Assembly (NCBI RefSeq): GCF_014646355.1
Contig: NZ_BMNH01000025.1
Location: 47,295 to 111,294, forward strand
Length of the DNA stretch: 64,000 nt
Direction: 5' to 3'
Source of the DNA: Nonomuraea cavernae
GTDB lineage: Bacteria; Actinomycetota; Actinomycetes; Streptosporangiales; Streptosporangiaceae
Shown here one piece after another: positions 35,119-43,159 of this stretch. The notes under the pieces are model-generated. The model saw only the letters and a program-made list of their open reading frames with translations, did not search any database and had not been told where the DNA came from. Position numbers and translations under genes: made by a program. Within the stretch, counting starts at the first letter, position 1. Every line of letters begins with the position of its first letter.

Positions 35119-36795
35119 TCACAGCTCGGCGGCCACCTCCCGGGCCAGCGCCCGCAGCTCGGGGTCCAGCCGGTCCAGCCGCTCGTCCAGGTCGTCGGCG
35201 AACCTCAGCCGCTCGATCGACGGGTCGTGCGGCCGGGCCTCCGGCATCCAGGCGGCGTGGATCATGAACGGGATCACCGTGCCGGGTGCGGGGGCGAGCG
35301 TCGCGACCGGCCCGCGCGACACGTGGGCCGCGTCGAAGAGCTCCACCCGGAACCTCGCGTCGTTGTGCACCACCACGGCCAGGTAGCCGTCGTGACCGCC
35401 CGGCTCGGACCCGGCGTACCTCGACCTGCCCGGGCCGCCCGGCGCGCGGGGCACGAAGATCGGCGAGGTCGGATAGTCGTCCAGCGGCCAGGCCCACTCC
35501 GCCAGCGGCTTGAGCGAGTCGCGGTCGAGCGAGGCCAGCACCGACGGGGTCTCCTCGCGGGGGAACAACGACCGGTCGATCCGGTCGCCGTAGTTGCGCA
35601 GCAGCCGCGCGCTGACCGCCTCGGGGTGGAAGCCCTGGAAGACCAGGTGGTGGCGGGTGGGCCGGAGCTGCCCCTCGAAGGACCAGTCGACGGCCGACAG
35701 CTCGGCCTGCCAGTAGCGGCCCGGGTCGCGCAGCCGGGCCACGTCGGTCACCGTGCCGGCCTCGGGGTCGAACTCCATCACGGTCACCACGGCCGGGCTA
35801 GCCCCGTGGCAGTACATGCCGCGCAGCGCCGGATCGACCGGCCTGCCGAAGACGTCGACGTCGTCCTCACGCAGGTAGAGGCCGATGTCGACGCCGGGAG
35901 AGTGCTCCATGACGACGCGGACGCCCGCCGAGTCGTCGTAGGTCGCGTAGAAGTGGTTGACCTCCGGCGCGATCCGGAAGACGGTCCCGTGGACGGCCGT
36001 GCCGGGCCGCGTCGCGTCCAGCGTGTCCTTGCGCACCAGCAGCAGCGGCCCGTCGGGGTTGTTGGTGACGGTCCGGTCGCCGGCGCCGAGCACCTCGTCC
36101 AGATCCACCTTGTACGCGGTGTCGGCCAGCACCAGCCAGTCGCGGGTCTGCGTGATGGTGTGCGTGGCCTGCGGGAAGACGGCGCCCTCCACCGGCCAGC
36201 GGCGTACGTGCCCGCCCTCGCCGTCGTAGCGGACCACCGACAGGACGCCGGTCATCAAGTCGCGGGTGACCGACCACAGGCAGCCCCGCTCGGGGTCGAT
36301 CACCGGGTGGGCGGTGCTCAGGATCGACGGCAGCACCGGGGCGTCCAGCACCGGCGCCCAGTCGTCGCGGTGACCGACCTCGGCGACGAAGCCCAGCGTG
36401 ACCGGGTCGACCTCGACCGGCCGGCCGGCGTCCCAGGTGGCCAGCAGCCGGTCACCCCACGGCAGCGGGGCCGTGTTGGCCGCGTTGACGGCGCCGAACG
36501 GGGAGTTGGTGCCGACCGGGCCGGCCGTGAACAGGTCGGGCCGGCGGCGGCGCAGCCGTACGGAGGGGGAGTCGATCACGTTCGCCCGCCAGGCGAACCG
36601 GCCGCCGGGGCCGGGCGTGAGCGCGAGCCGCACCAGCACGCCGTCGCCGAAGAAGGCGTGCACGGGGTGGGTGCGCTGGTCGGAGCTGCTGATCACCATG
36701 TGCCCGGAGACGTCCGACGGCCAGGCGCCCTGGACGACGTCGAGCTCCAGGTCGGACGGATCGGCCTTGGTGAGGATGGAACGCGGAATCGGCAT
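35119..36795 (-). CDS. Carotenoid cleavage oxygenase family protein
   Basis: The 558-residue protein is a member of the RPE65/CCD family of seven-bladed beta-propeller Fe(II) enzymes. Four His residues are in place for iron: His163 (STAHPVID), His212 (ATHTIT), His281 (EVNHFYATYDD) and His513 (FMIHAAWMP). These enzymes cut carotenoid, apocarotenoid or stilbene double bonds to aldehydes, which the two clustered aldehyde dehydrogenases could oxidise. It is convergent with the IclR gene, six bases apart, and 28 bases upstream lies the end of a membrane protein gene on the same strand, so it may be expressed with that gene. No signal peptide is present. Confidence 0.88.
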   Translation of the reverse strand: MPIPRSILTKADPSDLELDVVQGAWPSDVSGHMVISSSDQRTHPVHAFFGDGVLVRLALTPGPGGRFAWRANVIDSPSVRLRRRRPDLFTAGPVGTNSPFGAVNAANTAPLPWGDRLLATWDAGRPVEVDPVTLGFVAEVGHRDDWAPVLDAPVLPSILSTAHPVIDPERGCLWSVTRDLMTGVLSVVRYDGEGGHVRRWPVEGAVFPQATHTITQTRDWLVLADTAYKVDLDEVLGAGDRTVTNNPDGPLLLVRKDTLDATRPGTAVHGTVFRIAPEVNHFYATYDDSAGVRVVMEHSPGVDIGLYLREDDVDVFGRPVDPALRGMYCHGASPAVVTVMEFDPEAGTVTDVARLRDPGRYWQAELSAVDWSFEGQLRPTRHHLVFQGFHPEAVSARLLRNYGDRIDRSLFPREETPSVLASLDRDSLKPLAEWAWPLDDYPTSPIFVPRAPGGPGRSRYAGSEPGGHDGYLAVVVHNDARFRVELFDAAHVSRGPVATLAPAPGTVIPFMIHAAWMPEARPHDPSIERLRFADDLDERLDRLDPELRALAREVAAEL

Positions 36796-36823
36796 GGGGG
36801 CCTCCCTCTGTCATCCCTGTCTC

Positions 36824-37531
36824 TTACAGGATCGCACCCGGTTTGAGCACTCCGAGGACGGCGGCGGCCAGCACGCTGCCCCAGATCGTCCAGACGTAGG
36901 GCAGGCAGCCGTCGACCGAGCGGCGCAGCGTCCGCTCCACCTCGGGCGTCGAGCCCGAGGCCATCAGCGTGCCGAAGGCCGGGCCGAACGGCCGCAGCGT
37001 GAGCCGGATGCCGAGCCCGGCCGCGATGGCCAGGGTGTAGAGCGCCAGCTTGCCGCCCAGCCAGCGCGGGTTGGTCTGCACGCCGAACGGCTCGGCGGCC
37101 AGCAGCGTGTAGCCGGCAGACACGGCGATGGCCGCGATCAGCGCGATCCGGATCGTCCAGTCCGCCTTGCGCACCAGCGGGAAGCGCCCGTGGGTGCGGT
37201 GGTCGGTCACGGTCAGCGCCAGCCAGCAGAGCGCGAAGGCCCACACCAGCAGCACCGACCAGAGCGGGAAGAGCGCGACGCCGAGGAAGGTCGCGCCGTG
37301 CGGGTCCAGCGCCATCAGGGTGACCCCGCTCGGCAGGAACAGCACCAGGCAGATCTTCGGGCCGAGGTCCAGGCCGCTCATGACGCCGAGCGCGGTGGCG
37401 CGGGCCTGGGGGGGCAGGTCGGGGCGCAGCACGAACCTGCTGGAGTAGTAGACGCCCAGGTCGCCGCCGAGCCAGAAGACGAACAGCACCAGGTGGAGGA
37501 CGATCCACCAGCCGTGCGGATGGGCTCCCAA
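36824..37531 (-). CDS. Integral membrane protein of unknown function
   Basis: The 235-residue protein has about six predicted membrane helices (WWIVLHLVLFVFWLGGDLGV, then IRIALIAAIAVSAGYTLLAA). I chose TTG 37531 because GGAGG lies seven bases before it; the longer frame runs through the divergent promoter. I do not recognise a named family; the FWLGGDLGVYYSSRF segment looks conserved-type and might bind a cofactor through His and Tyr. It precedes the carotenoid oxygenase gene and is divergent from tspO, so a role in pigment or heme-related membrane chemistry is possible. Confidence 0.72.
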   Translation of the reverse strand: MGAHPHGWWIVLHLVLFVFWLGGDLGVYYSSRFVLRPDLPPQARATALGVMSGLDLGPKICLVLFLPSGVTLMALDPHGATFLGVALFPLWSVLLVWAFALCWLALTVTDHRTHGRFPLVRKADWTIRIALIAAIAVSAGYTLLAAEPFGVQTNPRWLGGKLALYTLAIAAGLGIRLTLRPFGPAFGTLMASGSTPEVERTLRRSVDGCLPYVWTIWGSVLAAAVLGVLKPGAIL

Positions 37532-37558
37532 CGCGTGCCTCCACTCACCCGAAGATTT

Positions 37559-37594
37559 GTGGAACGACGTTACACTGTCCGAAACAGCGTCGCC
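37559..37594. promoter_or_regulatory. Weak operator-like elements before tspO (sites 6a, 6b)
   Basis: GTGGAACGACGTTACAC (37559-37575) is a near-perfect palindrome. CGAAACAGCGTCGCC (37580-37594) shares the ten bases GAAACAGCGT with site 4 but has lost the second arm. Both lie between the membrane protein (start 37531) and tspO (start 37647). Confidence 0.4.
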
Positions 37595-37646
37595 AGGCGG
37601 GAGTCGCCCGGCGGCATGTCCCCCGAAGGCTGGGTAGGGGTGACGG

Positions 37647-38135
37647 ATGAGCGACCCACGGAAGAAGAACGGTTTCGCCCGCGCCCTGCTCGGCACGGCG
37701 ACGGCGGTCACCGCCGCCGCCGTGACCGGAGGGATGGCCGGCGACGCGGACTCCACCTGGTACCGCAGGCTGCGCAAGCCGCGCTGGCAGCCGCCCGGCT
37801 GGGCCTTCGGCGTGGTGTGGCCGGTGCTGTACGCCACGATCGCCTACGCCGGGGCCCGCGCCCTGGCCGCCTCCGACGACCGGCCCGGCGTGACCCGCGC
37901 GCTGGCCGTCAACCTCGCCCTCAACACCGCCTGGACGCCGTTGTTCTTCCGCGCGCACGCCCCCCGCCTGGCCATGGCCGACCTGCTGGCGCTCAACGCC
38001 TCCAACGCGGTGCTGGTGAGCCGTTGCCTGCGCGCCGACCGGGGCGCGGGGCTGACGCTGCTGCCGTACGCGGGCTGGACGTTGTTCGCCACGGCGCTGA
38101 ACGGGTGGATCGCCGCCCGCAATCCCGGGGACTGA
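37647..38135 (+). CDS. tspO: TspO/MBR (tryptophan-rich sensory) protein
   Basis: The 162-residue membrane protein is TspO: five helices and the family signatures WYRRLRKPRWQPPGWAFG and VWPVLYATIAYAGA, then LNTAWTPLFF. Bacterial and animal TspO bind porphyrins, and some degrade protoporphyrin IX in light. Its presence directly beside the carotenoid oxygenase and tetrapyrrole-type genes, with weak operator-like elements upstream, fits a role in porphyrin handling. The N-terminal 35 residues carry a basic start and a short hydrophobic Ala/Thr/Val stretch. Confidence 0.93.
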   Translation: MSDPRKKNGFARALLGTATAVTAAAVTGGMAGDADSTWYRRLRKPRWQPPGWAFGVVWPVLYATIAYAGARALAASDDRPGVTRALAVNLALNTAWTPLFFRAHAPRLAMADLLALNASNAVLVSRCLRADRGAGLTLLPYAGWTLFATALNGWIAARNPGD

Positions 38136-38268
38136 CACCCCCCCGCGCCTGAAGTCGCGGTTGAGGGGATCAACGGTGATATCGGATGTGTGCTCCGGTA
38201 TGGGGGATCGTGCTCTAGGGTGATCGAAAATCGACACACGCCTCAAGCGCTTCCCGAACGGAGCCCTC

Positions 38269-39075
38269 ATGGACGACGAGACCGCCCAGTCCGCGTGGGA
38301 TCGCGTCGACACGACCAAGCCCCACTCCGCCCGGGTGTGGGACTACATGCTCGGCGGCAAGAACAACTACCAGCCGGACAAGGAGGCGGGCGACACCATC
38401 CTGGCGTTGTTCCCCGCCTTCGCCCAGGTGGCCCGACTGCAGCGGGAGTTCCTGATCCGCTCGGTCCGCTTCCTGGCGGGCGAGGCCGGCATCCGCCAGT
38501 TCCTCGACATCGGCACCGGCCTGCCCACCGCGAACAACACCCACGAGGTCGCCCAGGCCGTGGCGCCCGAGTCGCGGATCGTCTACGTCGACAACGACCC
38601 GCTGGTCCTGGTGCACGCCCGCGCCCTGCTGACCAGCACGCCCGAGGGCGCCACCGACTACCTCGACGCCGACGTGCGCGACCCCGAGACCATCCTGGAG
38701 GGCGCGGCCAAGACGCTCGACTTCAGCCGGCCCATCGGGCTGACCATGCTGAGCATCGCCGGCCAGGTCACCGACGCCGACGACCCCAAGGGCATCGTCC
38801 AGCGGCTGGTCGACCGGCTCCCCTCGGGCAGCTACCTGGCCCTCAGCGACGGCGTCAACACCGACCCGGCGCTCGTCACGGCGGTGGCCAGCTACAACGC
38901 CAACGCGGCCTTCCCGTACAACCTGCGCAGCCCGGAGACGATCGCGACCTTCTTCGAGGGGCTCGAACTGGTGGAGCCCGGCGTGGTCCCGACGCCGCAC
39001 TGGCGGCCCGAGGGCGGTGTGATCAACCCGGCGCTCCCGCTGAGCGCCGTGTGCGGGGTGGGCCGCAAGCCGTGA
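38269..39075 (+). CDS. SAM-dependent methyltransferase, DUF574/Methyltransf_19 family
   Basis: The 268-residue protein shows the family start ARVWDYMLGGKNNYQPDKEA, the SAM-binding FLDIGTGLPT (about 79-88), and VYVDNDPLVLVHA. This family is greatly expanded in Streptomyces and Streptosporangiaceae, and its substrates are unknown. CGGAG lies before the ATG. It is not overlapped by neighbours and shows no link to the cluster on either side. Confidence 0.92.
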   Translation: MDDETAQSAWDRVDTTKPHSARVWDYMLGGKNNYQPDKEAGDTILALFPAFAQVARLQREFLIRSVRFLAGEAGIRQFLDIGTGLPTANNTHEVAQAVAPESRIVYVDNDPLVLVHARALLTSTPEGATDYLDADVRDPETILEGAAKTLDFSRPIGLTMLSIAGQVTDADDPKGIVQRLVDRLPSGSYLALSDGVNTDPALVTAVASYNANAAFPYNLRSPETIATFFEGLELVEPGVVPTPHWRPEGGVINPALPLSAVCGVGRKP

Positions 39076-39256
39076 GCCCCCGTACGGCACGGCCAAGGTC
39101 GCCCTCTTCAGGGTAGGATCGCGCGTTTGACCTGGGTGGACGTGCTTTCTCCCGGTGTCGCCGGACATGGGTGACGCGGCACCGGGGGGCACGTGCCGTA
39201 GCGCGGCGTACGTGTTAGCGTGGAGTGGTTGCAGTTGTGGTACCCATGAACATCGG

Positions 39257-39353
39257 TGCACCTGACGGGACGTGACCTCAGGTGCATTTGTTTTTGCTGG
39301 TCATCTCCGGATGGGTTCATCACGACCGCGCAGAGGCCGCACGGTGCGGCCTC
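39257..39353 (+). promoter_or_regulatory. Structured leader of the cold-shock gene: hairpin with T-tract, then a second hairpin
   Basis: TGCACCTGA (39257-39265) pairs perfectly with TCAGGTGCA (39278-39286) and is followed by TTTGTTTTTG, a textbook intrinsic terminator rare in such GC-rich DNA. A second hairpin GAGGCCGC/GCGGCCTC (39333-39340 with 39346-39353) lies just before the ribosome site of cspA. The first could end the methyltransferase transcript or act as an attenuator in a long cold-shock leader. The preceding stretch from 39076 holds no gene. Confidence 0.6.
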
Positions 39354-39375
39354 GGCTCAACCAGAGGAGATCGGC

Positions 39376-39579
39376 ATGGCCACCGGAACCGTGAAGTGGT
39401 TCAACGCTGAAAAGGGTTTCGGCTTCATCGAGCAGGACGGCGGCGGCGCCGACGTCTTCGCCCACTACTCGAACATCGCGACCCAGGGCTACCGTGAGCT
39501 GCACGAGGGCCAGAAGGTGTCCTTCGACATCACGCAGGGCCAGAAGGGCCCGCAGGCCGAGAACATCGTGCCCGCCTGA
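39376..39579 (+). CDS. cspA: Cold-shock protein (CspA family)
   Basis: The 67-residue OB-fold protein carries RNP1 KGFGFIEQ and RNP2 VFAHYSNI, exactly family size. It binds single-stranded RNA and DNA and acts as an RNA chaperone. I chose ATG 39376, preceded by AGAGGAG; the longer frame runs through the leader hairpins. It has its own terminator. Confidence 0.97.
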   Translation: MATGTVKWFNAEKGFGFIEQDGGGADVFAHYSNIATQGYRELHEGQKVSFDITQGQKGPQAENIVPA

Positions 39580-39591
39580 CGCAGCGCACAC

Positions 39592-39626
39592 CACGAGCCG
39601 GGTCCCCCCGCGGGGCCCGGCTCGTG
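39592..39626 (+). terminator. Hairpin terminator of the cold-shock gene
   Basis: CACGAGCCGGG (39592-39602) pairs perfectly with CCCGGCTCGTG (39616-39626), with CCCC/GGGG extending the stem inward. Confidence 0.85.
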
Positions 39627-39645
39627 GCATGTCTGGGGAGGGTTT

Positions 39646-39700
39646 GCGACCTTTGTCAGCGCCACAGGCAACTACATGGGGTTAGCCGGGAATACTAACC
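39646..39700 (+). promoter_or_regulatory. Hydrogenase operon control region: DevR-like core and a separate inverted repeat
   Basis: GCGACCTTTGTCAG (39646-39659) keeps the GAC-N4-GTC core of the DosR site at seven of ten bases. Twenty bases on, GGTTAG (39680-39685) and CTAACC (39695-39700) form a perfect six-base inverted repeat with a nine-base spacer, 67-87 bases before the small-subunit start. Either could be an operator. Confidence 0.4.
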
Positions 39701-39766
39701 GTGACCGGGGCGCGAGCCCCGCGACCATGTCAGGGCGATGCCAGGCCGACAAGGGGGCTTCAGGCC

Positions 39767-40810
39767 ATGAGCGCTGCCAAGCCGGATACCGCGCTGGACG
39801 AGGTGCACATTCTGTGGACCTCCGAGGGCATGAGCTGCGACGGCGACACCGTCTCCGTCACGGCCGCCACGCTGCCGAGCATCGAGGACGTGCTCCTCGG
39901 TCTCGTGCCGGGCCTGCCGAAGGTCCACCTGCACAACAAGGTGCTCGCCAAGGAGACGGGCGCCGAGTTCATGACGGCCTTCCACGAGGCCGCCGAGGGA
40001 CGGCTCGGCCCGTACGTCCTGGTCATCGAGGGCTCGATCCCCAACGAGAAGATCAACGGCGACGGCTACTGGACGTCCATGGGCAACGACCCGGTCACCG
40101 GCGACCCGATCACCTTCAACACCTGGATCGACCGGCTGGCGCCCGGAGCGTGGGCGGTGGTCGCCATCGGCACCTGCGCGACCTACGGCGGCATCCACGC
40201 CATGGCCGGCAACCCCACCGGATCCATGGGGCTCTCCGACTACCTGGGCGCCGGCTTCCGCTCGGCGGGCGGCCTGCCGATCGTCAACGTGCCCGGCTGC
40301 CCGGTGCAGCCCGACAACTTCATGGAGACCCTGACCTGGCTGCTCTACCAGGCCGCGGGGATGGCTCCGATGATCCCGCTCGACAAGCAGCTCCGGCCCA
40401 CCTGGCTGTTCGGCAAGACCGTGCACGAGGGCTGCGACCGGGCCGGCTACTACGAGCAGGGCGACTTCGCCCAGGACTACAGCTCGCCGAAGTGCCTGGT
40501 GAAGATCGGCTGCTGGGGGCCGGTCGTCAACTGCAACGTGACCAAGCGCGGCTGGATGGACGGCGTCGGCGGCTGCCCCAACGTGGGCGGCATCTGCATC
40601 GGCTGCACGATGCCCGGCTTCCCGGACAAGTTCATGCCCTTCATGGACCAGCCTCCCGGAGGCGCGGTCTCCTCCACGATGACCACGGCCTACGGCGCTC
40701 TGATCCGCAGGCTCCGCGCCATCACCAACAAGACGGCCAACGCCGAGCCGAAGTGGCACCACAACGGTCCGAAACTGACAAGCGGGTACGACCCCCGCTG
40801 GAGTGGCTAG
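39767..40810 (+). CDS. hhyS: [NiFe] hydrogenase small subunit (group 1h/5, actinobacterial type)
   Basis: The 347-residue iron-sulfur subunit begins EVHILWTSEGMSCDGDTVS, the signature of the high-affinity, O2-tolerant group 1h (also called group 5) enzymes. It carries further cluster cysteines (GTCATYGG, PGCPVQPDN, then CDRAGYYEQ, KIGCWGP, GGICIGCTMPGF). There is no twin-arginine signal, consistent with a cytoplasmic-side enzyme. ATG 39767 follows AAGGGGG; the longer frame lacks a ribosome site. It passes electrons from H2 oxidation by the large subunit. In Streptomyces and mycobacteria such enzymes scavenge atmospheric H2 during dormancy. Confidence 0.95.
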   Translation: MSAAKPDTALDEVHILWTSEGMSCDGDTVSVTAATLPSIEDVLLGLVPGLPKVHLHNKVLAKETGAEFMTAFHEAAEGRLGPYVLVIEGSIPNEKINGDGYWTSMGNDPVTGDPITFNTWIDRLAPGAWAVVAIGTCATYGGIHAMAGNPTGSMGLSDYLGAGFRSAGGLPIVNVPGCPVQPDNFMETLTWLLYQAAGMAPMIPLDKQLRPTWLFGKTVHEGCDRAGYYEQGDFAQDYSSPKCLVKIGCWGPVVNCNVTKRGWMDGVGGCPNVGGICIGCTMPGFPDKFMPFMDQPPGGAVSSTMTTAYGALIRRLRAITNKTANAEPKWHHNGPKLTSGYDPRWSG

Positions 40811-40825
40811 AGGGGGAACGTCGAC

Positions 40826-42619
40826 GTGACCGCGCGTATGGAACAGGCGCAGGAGACCCGCCAGCTGGTGGAGATGTCGTGGGATCCGATCACCAGGATC
40901 ATCGGCAACCTGGGCATCTACACCAAGATCGACTTCAACAACAAGGAGGTGGTGGAGTGCAAGAGCACGTCGTCGCTGTTCCGCGGCTACAGCGTGTTCA
41001 TGAAGGGCAAGGACCCGCGTGACGCGCACTTCATCACCAGCCGCATCTGCGGCATCTGCGGCGACAACCACGCGTCCTGCTCGGTCTACGCGCAGAACAT
41101 GGCCTACGGGGTCAAGCCTCCGCCGCTCGCCGAGTGGATCCTCAACCTCGGCGAGGCCGCCGAGTACATGTTCGACCACACCCTCTTCCAGGACAACCTG
41201 GTCTTCGTCGACTACTGCGAGCAGATGGTCAAGGAGACCAACCCCAGCCTGCTGCGCCGGGCCGAGACCACCGAGGCGCCCCGTGGCGGCGTGCACGGCT
41301 GCCGGACGATCGCCGACGTCATGCGCGCGTTCAACCCGTTCACCGGCTCGATGTACCGCGAGGCGCTGCAGGTCAGCCGGGTCACCAGGGAGATGTGCTG
41401 CCTGATGGAAGGGCGGCACGTGCACCCCTCGACGCTCTACCCCGGCGGCGTCGGCACGGTGGCCACCCCGCAGCTGTTCACCGACTACCTGTCCCGCCTG
41501 CTCAGGGTCCTCGACTTCATCAAGAAGGTCGTCCCGATGAACGACGACCTCTTCGACTTCTTCTACGAGGCGCTGCCCGGCTACGAGGAGGTCGGCCGGC
41601 GGCGCGTCATGCTGGGCTGCTGGGGCGCCTTCCAGGACCCCGAGGTGGTCGACTACGACTACCGGCACATGGCCGACTGGGGCCGGCGGATGTTCGTGAC
41701 GCCCGGCATCGTGCTCGACGGGCAGCTGCGCACCACCAGCCTGGTCGACATCAACCTCGGCATCAGGATCCTGCTGGGCAGCTCCTACTACGACGACTGG
41801 CAGAGCGAGGAGACCTTCGTCAGCCACGACCCGCTGGGCAACCCGATCGACCAGCGCCACCCGTGGAACCAGACGACGCTCCCCAAGCCGCAGAAACGCG
41901 ACCTGGACAACGGCAACTACAGCTGGGTCATGAGCCCCCGCTGGTTCGACCCGAACACCGGTGACCATCTCGCGCTCGACACCGGCGGCGGGGCGCTCGC
42001 CCGGCTCTGGTCGACGGCCCTGGCCGGGCTGGTCGACACGGGCACCGTCCGGGCCACCGGGCACAGCGTGGAGATCAACCTGCCCAAGAGCGCCGCCTTC
42101 CCGGAGATGCGGCTGGAGTGGACCATCCCGAAGTGGGCCAACACGCTGGAGCGCAACCGCGCCCGCATCTACTTCGTCGCCTACGCGGCCGGGATGGCGT
42201 TCCACTTCATCGACCAGGCGATGGCCGAGATCAGGGCCGGGCGCACCAAGGTCTTCACCGACTTCGAGGTGCCGGAGGAGGCGATCGGCTGCGGCTTCCA
42301 CGAGGCGGTCCGGGGCGTCCTGTCGCACCACATGGTGATCCGCGACGGGAAGATCGCCAACTACCACCCGTACCCGCCGACCCCGTGGAACGCCAGCCCG
42401 AGGGACAGCTACGGCACCCCGGGGCCGTACGAGGACGCGGTCCAGGGCCTGCCGATCTTCGAGGAGAACGGGCCGGAGAACTTCAAGGGCATCGACATCA
42501 TGCGGACCGTCCGCAGCTTCGACCCGTGCCTGCCCTGCGGGGTCCACATGTACCTCGGCGACGGGAAGGTGCTCCAACAGGTGCACTCCCCGACGCTCGG
42601 CACGAGCATCTCCGGTTAG
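40826..42619 (+). CDS. hhyL: [NiFe] hydrogenase large subunit (group 1h/5)
   Basis: The 597-residue catalytic subunit binds the NiFe(CN)2CO centre with RICGICGDNH (Cys75, Cys78) and DPCLPCGVH (Cys568, Cys571). A 23-residue C-terminal tail after His574 would be cut off by the maturation endopeptidase encoded at 45756-46595. The N-terminal VEMSWDPITRIIGNLG is typical of the group. GTG 40826 is preceded by GAGGGGG, 15 bases after the small-subunit stop. It oxidises H2, probably at trace concentration, feeding the respiratory chain. Confidence 0.96.
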   Translation: MTARMEQAQETRQLVEMSWDPITRIIGNLGIYTKIDFNNKEVVECKSTSSLFRGYSVFMKGKDPRDAHFITSRICGICGDNHASCSVYAQNMAYGVKPPPLAEWILNLGEAAEYMFDHTLFQDNLVFVDYCEQMVKETNPSLLRRAETTEAPRGGVHGCRTIADVMRAFNPFTGSMYREALQVSRVTREMCCLMEGRHVHPSTLYPGGVGTVATPQLFTDYLSRLLRVLDFIKKVVPMNDDLFDFFYEALPGYEEVGRRRVMLGCWGAFQDPEVVDYDYRHMADWGRRMFVTPGIVLDGQLRTTSLVDINLGIRILLGSSYYDDWQSEETFVSHDPLGNPIDQRHPWNQTTLPKPQKRDLDNGNYSWVMSPRWFDPNTGDHLALDTGGGALARLWSTALAGLVDTGTVRATGHSVEINLPKSAAFPEMRLEWTIPKWANTLERNRARIYFVAYAAGMAFHFIDQAMAEIRAGRTKVFTDFEVPEEAIGCGFHEAVRGVLSHHMVIRDGKIANYHPYPPTPWNASPRDSYGTPGPYEDAVQGLPIFEENGPENFKGIDIMRTVRSFDPCLPCGVHMYLGDGKVLQQVHSPTLGTSISG

Positions 42620-42625
42620 GCCGCC

Positions 42626-43159
42626 ATGGACGACCAGGAGCTGGCCGGCCGGTTGAGCCGGGTCGACGCCCTGCTGGACGAGGTGACCGACGCGCGCGGG
42701 GTCGAGTTCGTCGAGGCGCTGCTCGACGTGTACGGCGAGGCGCTGTCACGGGTGATGACGGTGGCCTCGGCGGCCGGGGAGGGCCTGGCCGAGCGGCTGG
42801 CCGCCGACGGGCTGGTCTCGCACCTGCTGCTGCTGCACGGCCTGCACCCGCTGGACGCGCGCACCCGCATCGAGCAGGCGCTCCGGGTGGCGCGCAAGCG
42901 GCTCGGCGGCGGCAGCGCGGACGTCGTGTCCGTCGAGCCGGACGTGGTCCGGCTGCGGCTGCGGCCCGCGCGCGGCGGCTGCCGGTCGTCGGCGGCGACG
43001 CTGACCGCCGCCCTGGAACAAGCGGTACGCGCCGCCGCGCCGGAGATCGAGGCGGTCGAGATCGAGGTCGAGGACCCGCCGGCGCCGCCCGTCGTGGTCC
43101 CCGTCGAGTCGCTGCGCCGCATCACCGGGCGGGACCGTCCCGGGACACCGGCGTCGTGA
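42626..43159 (+). CDS. NifU-like protein of the hydrogenase locus, scaffold cysteines reduced
   Basis: The 177-residue protein has a helical N-terminal part and a C-terminal NifU-like domain (about 85-155; LRPARGGCRSSAATLTAAL). A normal NifU scaffold has a CxxC pair; here only Cys119 remains. It may be an Fe-S carrier of altered type or an assembly factor specific to this hydrogenase. It begins six bases after the large subunit and overlaps the next gene as GTGA, so it is part of the operon. The function is inferred from position. Confidence 0.75.
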   Translation: MDDQELAGRLSRVDALLDEVTDARGVEFVEALLDVYGEALSRVMTVASAAGEGLAERLAADGLVSHLLLLHGLHPLDARTRIEQALRVARKRLGGGSADVVSVEPDVVRLRLRPARGGCRSSAATLTAALEQAVRAAAPEIEAVEIEVEDPPAPPVVVPVESLRRITGRDRPGTPAS

